64,000 nucleotides of DNA, taken from assembly GCF_900183385.1 (NCBI RefSeq), contig NZ_FXUT01000010.1, positions 175,512 through 239,511 on the forward strand. The letters are read 5' to 3'. The DNA comes from Listeria costaricensis. GTDB taxonomy: Bacteria; Bacillota; Bacilli; Lactobacillales; Listeriaceae. Below the pieces are notes generated by a model. That model searched no databases. It saw only the letters and a program-made list of their open reading frames with translations, and was not told where the DNA came from. How positions within the stretch are numbered: position 1 is the first letter of the stretch; each line of letters opens with the position of its first letter. The translations under genes and the position numbers were made by a program. Shown in pieces: positions 57,118-64,000 of the stretch.

Positions 57118-59703
57118 GTGAACCTTGGGGAAATGAAAAGAAAAAAATGGATACAATGTGTGCTAGGTGTTGGTGGCATACTTGTTTCTACAGCCGTTAT
57201 TTCTGCTCCGGAAAAAGTCGAGGCAGCAGAATCACCGCTCGCTAGTGTCCCCGTTTTGTATAGTTCTGCTCTCTCAGCTTCAAGCGAACAGCAGAAATTT
57301 ATCAACTCGCTTGTGTCGCAAGCACAGGCTGATCAGCGGCAATATAAACTTTTTTCAAGTATTACACTTGCACAGGCCATTTTAGAATCTGGCTGGGGCA
57401 AAAGTGATCTTGCAACGAAAGCCAATAATTTATTTGGTATTAAAGGCAGCTACAATGGCCAATCCTATCTGGTACCAACGCTTGAATACATCAATGGCCA
57501 GTGGATAACAGTCAATGCCAATTTCCGCAAATATCCCAGCTGGAGCGCTTCTGTGCACGACCATACCATGCTCCTTGTGAATGGCACAAGTTGGGACCCG
57601 ACGCACTATTCCAAAGTCGTCAATGCGAAAACCTATCAGGAAGCGGCGAATGAGCTGCAAAAAGCAGGCTATGCCACGGATCCCAATTATCCGGCCAAGC
57701 TAATCAATATTATTGAGACCTATGATTTGGATCAGTATGACACACTTTATGACACGATCAGCAATGAAAAAGTGTATTACGGCTATGCCAATATTAAAAC
57801 GACAGATGGACATTCGGTTTGGACAAGGCCTTATGGCACGGAAAACGCCCAATATGTCAACGAGCTTTCTGCTTATAGTGGGAAGAAACTGGAATTAAAT
57901 CGCGTGGCCACAACGAATCGGGCCACTTGGTATCAATTCGCAGTTGATGGCAAGACGATTGGCTGGGTGGATTCCCGGGCACTGGACATCTTCTATAATA
58001 ATGGCATGGAAGTCGCCACATCTGGCACGCGTTATGTAAAAAATACGTCTGCCAGCTACTATAAATATCCAGTTGTCGATAATCCAATGCGCATCGGTTC
58101 CCTTTCTGGATACAGCGGCAAGAAGCTGACGATTGATCGGAAAGCAACGATTCTCGGTGAAAACTGGGTGCGTGTCTTCTACAATGGCACTCTGCTCGGC
58201 TGGGTCAAAGAAAGTGATCTATCGACTTCTGCTCCTATTACGATGGACTATGATAAGGTGGTCTATGCTTACGGCAATGTGACAAACAGCGGCAATAATG
58301 GCATTTGGTCCAAGCCTTATGGAACAACAGGTGCCACTTATGTCGGACCGGTCTCTACTTATCAGGGGCAGAAAATCCGCCTGCTTCGTGAAGCAAGAAC
58401 CAGTAATGGCGTGACGTGGTATGAATTTTCGGCGAACGGCAAAACGATTGGCTGGTTGGATGCACGTGCCATCTCCGTCTTCTATGACAGCTCGATGGAA
58501 CAAAGCGCTACTGGCACTCGCTATGTGAAAAATACCAGCGGCACTTATAATCTGTATCCAGTTGTCGACGGACCGATGACACTTGGTTCACTGGCTGACT
58601 ATGCCGGCAAAGCCCTGACGATCGACCGGAAAGCAACGATTCTTGGCGAAAACTGGGTGCGCGTCTTCTACAATGGCACTAAACTCGGCTGGGTCAAAGA
58701 GGCTGATTTAGCGACGACACCACAAACGACACTGGATTATGACAAAGTGGTCTATGCTTATGGTAATGTGACAAACAGCGGCAACAATGGCATTTGGTCC
58801 AAGCCTTACGGGCTATCAGGCGCCAGCTATGTCGGACCGGTTTCTAAGTACCAAGGGCAAAAAATTCGCCTGCTTCGTGAGGCGAGAACCAGTAATGGCG
58901 TCACGTGGTATGAATTCTCGGCAAATGGCAAAACGATCGGCTGGTTGGATGCACGCGCCATCTCCGTCTTCTATGACAGCTCGATGGAACAAAGCGCTAC
59001 TGGCACTCGCTATGTGAAAAATACCAGTGGCACCTATAATCTGTATCCAGTTGTCGACGGACCGATGACACTTGGTTCACTGGCTGACTATGCTGGAAAA
59101 ACCTTGACGATCGACCGGAAAGCAACGATTCTTGGCGAAAACTGGGTGCGCGTCTTTTACAATGGCACTAAACTCGGCTGGGTCAAAGAAGCGGATCTTT
59201 CAACGAGTCAGCAAATTTCACTGGATTATGACAAAGTGGTCTATGCTTACGGCAATGTGACGAACAGCGGCAATAATGGCATTTGGTCCAAGCCTTACGG
59301 GCTATCAGGTGCCAGCTATGTCGGAGCAGTTTCTAAGTACCAAGGGCAAAAAATTCGTCTGCTTCGTGAGGCGAGAACAAGCGACGGTGTGACATGGTAT
59401 GAATTTTCGGCGAACGGCAAAACGATCGGCTGGTTGGATGCGCGTGCCATCTCCGTCTTTTATGACAGCTCGATGGAACAAAACACCACTGGCACCCGCT
59501 ACGTGAAAAATACCAGTGGCACCTATAATCTGTATCCGGTAGTGGATGGACCGATGATTCTGGGTTCTTTATCTACCTATACTGGAAAGGCGCTGACCAT
59601 CGACCGGAAAGCAACGATTCTGGGTGAAAATTGGGTGCGCACAGTCTATAATGGCTCACGACTTGGCTGGGTCAAAGAAAGTGATTTGAAATTAACAAAA
59701 TAA
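57118..59703 (+). CDS. Secreted autolysin: glucosaminidase plus eight GW modules
   Basis: 861 residues. Signal peptide (MKRKKW to VEAAES, cut near residue 37). Glucosaminidase domain about 55-205 with SITLAQAILESGWGKS (catalytic Glu), NNLFGIKGSYNG and FRKYPSWSASVHDH. Eight GW modules follow in four pairs, each showing IGW(V/L)D and LGWVKE. GW modules bind lipoteichoic acid and hold the enzyme at the cell surface, as in Ami and InlB of Listeria. The start is uncertain: GTG 57118 or ATG 57133, neither with an ideal ribosome site. Modules 3-8 are almost identical to each other. Confidence 0.92.
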   Translation: MNLGEMKRKKWIQCVLGVGGILVSTAVISAPEKVEAAESPLASVPVLYSSALSASSEQQKFINSLVSQAQADQRQYKLFSSITLAQAILESGWGKSDLATKANNLFGIKGSYNGQSYLVPTLEYINGQWITVNANFRKYPSWSASVHDHTMLLVNGTSWDPTHYSKVVNAKTYQEAANELQKAGYATDPNYPAKLINIIETYDLDQYDTLYDTISNEKVYYGYANIKTTDGHSVWTRPYGTENAQYVNELSAYSGKKLELNRVATTNRATWYQFAVDGKTIGWVDSRALDIFYNNGMEVATSGTRYVKNTSASYYKYPVVDNPMRIGSLSGYSGKKLTIDRKATILGENWVRVFYNGTLLGWVKESDLSTSAPITMDYDKVVYAYGNVTNSGNNGIWSKPYGTTGATYVGPVSTYQGQKIRLLREARTSNGVTWYEFSANGKTIGWLDARAISVFYDSSMEQSATGTRYVKNTSGTYNLYPVVDGPMTLGSLADYAGKALTIDRKATILGENWVRVFYNGTKLGWVKEADLATTPQTTLDYDKVVYAYGNVTNSGNNGIWSKPYGLSGASYVGPVSKYQGQKIRLLREARTSNGVTWYEFSANGKTIGWLDARAISVFYDSSMEQSATGTRYVKNTSGTYNLYPVVDGPMTLGSLADYAGKTLTIDRKATILGENWVRVFYNGTKLGWVKEADLSTSQQISLDYDKVVYAYGNVTNSGNNGIWSKPYGLSGASYVGAVSKYQGQKIRLLREARTSDGVTWYEFSANGKTIGWLDARAISVFYDSSMEQNTTGTRYVKNTSGTYNLYPVVDGPMILGSLSTYTGKALTIDRKATILGENWVRTVYNGSRLGWVKESDLKLTK
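58246..59703 (+). repeat. Three tandem 489-bp GW-pair repeats
   Basis: Copies begin at 58246, 58735 and 59224, exactly 489 bases (163 codons) apart, and are nearly identical at the DNA level. A more diverged first pair lies at about 57770-58245. Recombination can add or drop copies. Confidence 0.9.
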
Positions 59704-59711
59704 GTATGCAT

Positions 59712-59745
59712 GGAGAGGAGTCTTTCAACGGCTTCTCTCCTTTTT
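59712..59745 (+). terminator. Terminator of the autolysin gene
   Basis: GGAGAGgAG/CTtCTCTCC stem followed by T5. Confidence 0.8.
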
Positions 59746-59882
59746 GGTATAGCCCAGGATGGCGACTGTCGATTTTGCCTCACCCCCTATCCCCCTAGTC
59801 ATCCTCTTCAAATTTCAGGAAATTAGCTTCTAAAAGCCGCTATTCATGTATAGACCAATTCTCCAACCAAAACATCTATCAC

Positions 59883-59911
59883 TTGATTTAAAGATATTTC
59901 TCTCCTATAAT
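59883..59911 (+). promoter_or_regulatory. SigA promoter of fbp
   Basis: TTGATT, 17 bases, TATAAT; the start site would lie about 40 bases before the fbp start codon. Confidence 0.7.
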
Positions 59912-59955
59912 AGCTCTATTCAAAGATATACCAATTAAAAAAAGGGGCTGTTCAT

Positions 59956-61917
59956 TTGGAAAAGTCGTCGTATAAATATTTACAGTTACTTGCCAAACAA
60001 TACCCAACCATTGCCAAAACTGCCACAGAAATCATTAATCTGGAAGCCATTTTAAACCTGCCAAAGGGAACCGAGCATTTTTTGAGTGATATCCACGGGG
60101 AGTACAGCGCCTTTGAACAGGTTCTCCGTAACGGTTCCGGTGTGGTCAAGCGTAAGATTCGCGATGTTTTTGGGCAGGATTTGACGACAGATGAGATCAA
60201 TACCCTGGCAACGCTTGTTTATTACCCTGAGCAAAAAATGGATCTGATTTTAGCCGAATTAGATGATGCCGACAGCTGGTATCAGAAAACGCTTTTTCAG
60301 CTTATCGACTTGTGCCAGTATGTTTCCAGTAAATACACCCGCTCAAAAGTCCGCAAAGCCATGCCGAAAGACTTCTCTTACATTCTCGAAGAACTGCTCC
60401 ATGAAAATTATAATGAAGAGGATAAGCATTTGTACTATGCCAAGATCATTCAGAGTATCATCGATCTGGACCGGGCGCGTGAATTTATTGCGGCTTTATG
60501 CAAGCTGATCCAGCGGCTGGTAGTCGATCATTTACATGTGGTCGGTGATGTGTATGACCGCGGCCCCTATCCAGATAAAATTATGGACACGCTGATGGCT
60601 TATCATTCCATGGATTTTCAGTGGGGCAATCACGATATGTTATGGATGGGAGCGGCCAGTGGTTCCAAAGTCTGCCTCGCCAATGTGATCCGCATCTCAG
60701 CTCGCTATTTGAATCTGGATATTTTAGAGGACAGTTACGGCATTAGCTTGCGACCGCTGGCTTTATTTGCAGAGGAGCAATATGGGGACGACTCTTGCAC
60801 TTTCTTTCAGCCCAAAAACGAGGAAAATCTTACATATAGCCATGCTGAAATAACACAGATTGCACGAATGCATAAAGCGATCGCCATCATTCAGTTCAAG
60901 CTGGAGGGCAAAATGATCGATCAGCATCCTGAATTTCATATGGACGGGCGCAAACTGCTGGATAAAATTGATTATCAGGCTGGTACCATTGAGCTGAAGG
61001 GAGAGACCTATCCTCTGCTTGATACTCATTTTCCAACGATTAATCCACGTAGTCCCTATGAGCTCACTGCCGCTGAGCAAGAAGTGATGGAGAAGCTGAC
61101 TTTTTCTTTCAAAAACTGTGAACGGCTCCAAAAACATATTCAGTTTCTCTATGCAAAAGGGAGCATGTTTCTGACCTATAATGGAAATCTGCTTTATCAT
61201 GGTTGCATTCCGCTCAACGAAGATGGCAGCTTTATGGAGATGGAACTTCGCGGTAAGTGCTTTTCGGGCCGGGCATTGTTGGCGGAATTTGAGCAGCTCG
61301 CGCGGGAAGGCTATTTTCGGACAAGCGGAACGGCTGAAAAAGAATATGCATGTGCGATTATTTGGTATCTGTGGACGGGGGCTGCAAGTTCTCTATTTGG
61401 CAAAAGTGAGATGACCACTTTTGAGCGTTACTTTATAGCCGACAAAAAGACGCATCATGAAGAGAAAAATCCCTACTATAAATTACGCAATGATCCGGCT
61501 ATTTGCGAACAAATTTTAAAAGAGTTTGGTGTGGAACCCTTGTCAGGTCATATCATCAACGGACATACACCGGTTAAGGAAGGAAATGGGGAAAGTCCGA
61601 TCAAGGCGGATGGAAAAATGCTGGTGATTGATGGCGGATTTTCAAAGCCTTATCAAAAAACCACCGGGCTAGCCGGCTATACGTTACTTTTCAACAGCTA
61701 CGGTTTGCAACTTGTCAGCCATCAGCCGTTTACTTCTACGGAAGAAGCCATTCAAAATGAAACCGATATTTTGTCAACGCGGCAAGTGATTGAAACGGAG
61801 ATTGAACGAAAGCGTGTGGCAGATACGGATATTGGCCGAGAGCTTCGCCAACAAGCGGACGATTTAAGATCTCTGGTGGAAGCTTATCGCAAAGGACTTT
61901 TCAATGAACGTTCTTAA
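59956..61917 (+). CDS. fbp: Fructose-1,6-bisphosphatase, class III
   Basis: 653 residues, the size of the Firmicutes-type enzyme. Gluconeogenic hydrolysis of fructose-1,6-bisphosphate. Metallophosphoesterase motifs: [11 protein letters not shown] (about 44), [15 protein letters not shown] (about 195), GNHDMLWMG (about 223) and [10 protein letters not shown] (about 540). TTG start at 59956 behind AAAGGGG. Confidence 0.95.
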   Translation: MEKSSYKYLQLLAKQYPTIAKTATEIINLEAILNLPKGTEHFLSDIHGEYSAFEQVLRNGSGVVKRKIRDVFGQDLTTDEINTLATLVYYPEQKMDLILAELDDADSWYQKTLFQLIDLCQYVSSKYTRSKVRKAMPKDFSYILEELLHENYNEEDKHLYYAKIIQSIIDLDRAREFIAALCKLIQRLVVDHLHVVGDVYDRGPYPDKIMDTLMAYHSMDFQWGNHDMLWMGAASGSKVCLANVIRISARYLNLDILEDSYGISLRPLALFAEEQYGDDSCTFFQPKNEENLTYSHAEITQIARMHKAIAIIQFKLEGKMIDQHPEFHMDGRKLLDKIDYQAGTIELKGETYPLLDTHFPTINPRSPYELTAAEQEVMEKLTFSFKNCERLQKHIQFLYAKGSMFLTYNGNLLYHGCIPLNEDGSFMEMELRGKCFSGRALLAEFEQLAREGYFRTSGTAEKEYACAIIWYLWTGAASSLFGKSEMTTFERYFIADKKTHHEEKNPYYKLRNDPAICEQILKEFGVEPLSGHIINGHTPVKEGNGESPIKADGKMLVIDGGFSKPYQKTTGLAGYTLLFNSYGLQLVSHQPFTSTEEAIQNETDILSTRQVIETEIERKRVADTDIGRELRQQADDLRSLVEAYRKGLFNERS

Positions 61918-62035
61918 AAAGTCATAAAAAGTTCAGAAATTGGTAAAGCGTCTATTCATGCGGTTCTTGAAGAATTTTCACTATTTTCGCTACTTTTTTC
62001 AAGTGCAACTTTCCCTAAATCCAGTATAATAATAG

Positions 62036-62127
62036 ATGTAGTTATTTCTTTCGCTTCCCAAGTAAAAGAATATCTATCATCCCCAAGCCCTCTTGGAATT
62101 CCCACAGATTCCAAGGAGGGCTTTTTT
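62036..62127 (+). ncRNA. Candidate LhrC-like small RNA
   Basis: A TATAAT box at 62025-62030 (weak -35) would start an RNA of about 92 bases. It has a 5' hairpin (TATTtCTTT/AAAGAATA with CGCTTCCCAAG in the loop), a short linker with ATCCCCAAG, and a strong terminator hairpin whose loop holds TTCCCACAG. Three UCCC motifs placed in hairpin loop, linker and terminator loop is the layout of the Listeria LhrC family, which pair with ribosome sites of surface-protein mRNAs. The terminator would also end fbp. Confidence 0.55.
62085..62127 (+). terminator. Terminator of fbp / small RNA
   Basis: AAGCCCTC-TTGGAAT pairs with ATTCCAA-GGAGGGCTT (one bulged G), then T6. Confidence 0.9.
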
Positions 62128-62186
62128 CGTCTTGCACATGTATGCACGTTAGCACCACACAAAAATATTCAGGAAAGAAATAAAAT

Positions 62187-62228
62187 GACCCCCGAGAGTC
62201 AGACCTACTCATCTGACTTTCGGGGGTC
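62187..62228. terminator. Terminator of the P-type ATPase gene
   Basis: GACCCCCGAgAGTCAGA/TCTGACTtTCGGGGGTC with TCATTTTATTT following on the - strand. Confidence 0.75.
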
Positions 62229-62255
62229 GGTTTAGCCATCCTCTTTGGTCGGCTT

Positions 62256-64000
62256 TTATTTAACAAATTGCATGATCACTCCGCGAACGGAATGAAAGAA
62301 TGGATAGACGGAAACTGCAAGCGGCACATAGACAATTGCCATTCCCCAGTTTAGCAACGATGTATAGGAAAAAATCGGGCCGAGGAAGAGGAAGAGGCAC
62401 AAAAAGGCACTCATCAAAAGTCCAATCATCAGCTTAATTTTAAAGTCAAACGGATGCGCCACTGTCAGCAAGGCGGTAAAGCAGACAATCCCCATCAATA
62501 GCACATTCATCGTGGAAGTTTCAGCAAAGCTCATGCCGAAAATATTTCCGATCAGCATAATGACGATGATATAACTGACAATACAGAAGGCAGCCGGTAC
62601 CGCTGTTTGCAGCACCTTTTTCAAAAACTGCCCTTGGATGCGTTCATAGTTTGGCTTAAGCGCTAGGAAAAACGATGGAATCCCGACTGTTAAGGCAGAA
62701 ATCGGGCTGAGTTGGATCGGTTGGAACGGATAGGCGTTGTTGACAAACGTGAAAATAATCGTCAACACGACGGAATAAATCGTCTTGATGAGGTAGAGTG
62801 AAGACACGCGTTCGATATTATTGATGACGCGGCGACCTTCTTTTAACACGTTGATCATCGAATCAAAATTATTATTCAGCAGGACAAAATCGGCTACACT
62901 TCTAGTCGCATCGCTACCTTCTGCCATGGCAATACTACAATTTGATTCTTTGAGTGCCAGAACATCATTGACACCGTCACCCGTCATGGCTACCGTATGA
63001 CCTTCTTTTTGATACGCCTGCACGAGCTTTTTCTTCTGATGTGGTGTCACCCGACCAAATACGGTATAGGCCTGCACGATTTCACTAAAGTCATCTGTTT
63101 CCTTCACTTGGCTCATATCGATATACTCATGGCCATGTTCGATTTCCGCTTGCATGGCGACATTGGCCACCGTAACGGGATTATCACCGGAAATGATTTT
63201 GATGGAGACGCCCTGCTCTTTGAAATACCGGAAAGTATCCTTGGCTTCTTTACGGAGCTCGTCTGCAATTAAAATCAGGCCGATCAATTCCATCTCCTGA
63301 AGTTCAGGCAGCGGATGCTCTGACTTGGCCAGGCACAGCACTCGATACCCTTTTTCGGCATAGTGATGCAGTTCTTGCCGTTTCTGCTCTGAAAGCGTAT
63401 CGCGGAAAACGAATTCCGGTGCACCAATGACATAGCTCCCGCGATTTTTAAAAGTAACACCGCTCCATTTTCTGGCTGAGGAGAATGGGACCGTTTCGAT
63501 CTTTTGCCAGTCGGGGCGTTCTGGAAAGGCATTCTTCAAAGCAATACTGGTGGAATTATTATCATTTAAAGTAAAGACAATGGCTGCCACGGCTTCGCTC
63601 AGTTCTGCCTCTGTATGCTCGGCTTCTGGTAAAACATCCGTTACATGCAGATTGCCGCTCGTGATGGTTCCTGTTTTGTCCAAGCAAAGCACGTCGACAC
63701 GGGCAAGTGTTTCGATCGCTGGCAGCGTCTTGACGAGGACTTTATGTTTGGCCAGATTGACAACTCCGACAGCCAGTGCAACGGTCGTTAGGAGGACCAG
63801 CCCTTCTGGAATCATACCGATCATGGCGGCCGCCGTTCCAAGGATTGACGCATTTAAGTCGCCGCTTTGGTTGAGCTGAGCAATAAACAGAATGACTCCG
63901 AGTGGAATAATGACAAAGGTGAGTACCTTGATGATCGTTTTAATTGAACGAAGCAGCTCGCTATAGGCGGTTTTTTCTTGCTTGGCTTCGAGTGACAATT
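62256..64000 (-). CDS. CtpE-like cation P-type ATPase (partial, 5' end outside)
   Basis: At least 580 residues; the frame stays open to the window edge, so the N-terminal part is missing and the apparent start at 63998 is internal. PEGLVLLTTVALAVGVVNLAKHKVLVK and the site LCLDKTGTITSGN near the right end, then AMTGDGVNDVLALKESNCSIAMAEG and a six-helix C-terminus. The PEGL..VLVK..PAIE signature is that of the CtpE/HAD-IC group; mycobacterial CtpE imports Ca2+. From memory it corresponds to lmo0818. Convergent with fbp and the candidate small RNA. Confidence 0.9.
   Translation of the reverse strand, partial: LSLEAKQEKTAYSELLRSIKTIIKVLTFVIIPLGVILFIAQLNQSGDLNASILGTAAAMIGMIPEGLVLLTTVALAVGVVNLAKHKVLVKTLPAIETLARVDVLCLDKTGTITSGNLHVTDVLPEAEHTEAELSEAVAAIVFTLNDNNSTSIALKNAFPERPDWQKIETVPFSSARKWSGVTFKNRGSYVIGAPEFVFRDTLSEQKRQELHHYAEKGYRVLCLAKSEHPLPELQEMELIGLILIADELRKEAKDTFRYFKEQGVSIKIISGDNPVTVANVAMQAEIEHGHEYIDMSQVKETDDFSEIVQAYTVFGRVTPHQKKKLVQAYQKEGHTVAMTGDGVNDVLALKESNCSIAMAEGSDATRSVADFVLLNNNFDSMINVLKEGRRVINNIERVSSLYLIKTIYSVVLTIIFTFVNNAYPFQPIQLSPISALTVGIPSFFLALKPNYERIQGQFLKKVLQTAVPAAFCIVSYIIVIMLIGNIFGMSFAETSTMNVLLMGIVCFTALLTVAHPFDFKIKLMIGLLMSAFLCLFLFLGPIFSYTSLLNWGMAIVYVPLAVSVYPFFHSVRGVIMQFVK

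Noticed and set aside
57770-59703. CRISPR-like array or short tandem repeats in the GW region
   Set aside because: The repeats are 489-base coding units in frame, encoding GW module pairs; there are no short repeats with unique spacers.
1-64000. Insertion sequences, prophage, CRISPR arrays, rRNA genes
   Set aside because: I saw no transposase, integrase, terminal repeats, phage structural genes, CRISPR repeats or rRNA segments in the window.

Overview
The window comes from a low-GC Gram-positive of the Bacillales, most likely a member of Listeriaceae (Listeria in the broad sense). The main evidence is a complete eight-gene sigB operon (rsbR-S-T-U-V-W-sigB-rsbX) preceded by hemY-acpS-alr-mazEF. 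Further along come cshA, an esterase gene, murF, ddl, a paired SMR efflux operon, a fused glutamine-type ABC transporter, an LMCA1-like calcium ATPase, a GW-module autolysin and class III fbp. From memory this order matches the lmo0830 to lmo0900 part of Listeria monocytogenes, with local insertions and one junction (gpsA-der) that sits elsewhere in that genome. I could not run a search, so the species is not fixed.

Layout. 1-4140 is an accessory array of orphan toxin-tail and immunity cassettes. 4147-10778 is a giant secreted WapA/Rhs-type polymorphic toxin read towards those cassettes; its signal-peptide start is out of frame across a run of ten A. 11.2-13.6 kb holds gpsA and der. 13.9-18.6 kb has an unknown gene, tRNA-Asn and tRNA-Ser, a SprT-like gene, a TPR-like membrane gene and a tex gene broken by a frameshift. 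18.7-23.6 kb is the stress regulon core, followed upstream by mazEF, alr, acpS, hemY and two PH-domain membrane genes. 29.9-36.4 kb holds a small secreted protein, an S1-like gene with an in-frame stop, queT behind a preQ1 riboswitch, a SUKH-family gene, and an Rrf2 regulator with a YhgE/Pip membrane protein. 36.5-45.6 kb has glutamate decarboxylase, the CshA RNA helicase with a long structured leader, an esterase, murF, ddl and a TetR-controlled SMR pair. 45.7-64 kb has a LysM secreted protein, a small 48-residue gene, the ABC transporter, ridA, the Ca2+ ATPase, an EamA exporter with a divergent LysR regulator, psiE, the GW autolysin, fbp, a candidate LhrC-like small RNA and a partial CtpE-like P-type ATPase.

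How the genes work together. Two themes stand out. One is cell-envelope synthesis and remodelling: Alr and Ddl supply D-Ala-D-Ala, MurF uses it, and the LysM/lytic and GW/glucosaminidase proteins cut the wall. The other is stress handling: the sigB stressosome pathway, MazF, GadB acid resistance and CshA. The WapA locus is a contact-competition system with at least two related toxin tips and a collection of partly decayed immunity genes. The most interesting signals are this tip and immunity array with its near-identical duplicated segment, the poly-A out-of-frame start of the big toxin, the LhrC-like RNA after fbp, the double-hairpin leader of cshA, and three interrupted reading frames (wapA start, tex, S1-like gene) that are either real mutations or assembly errors.
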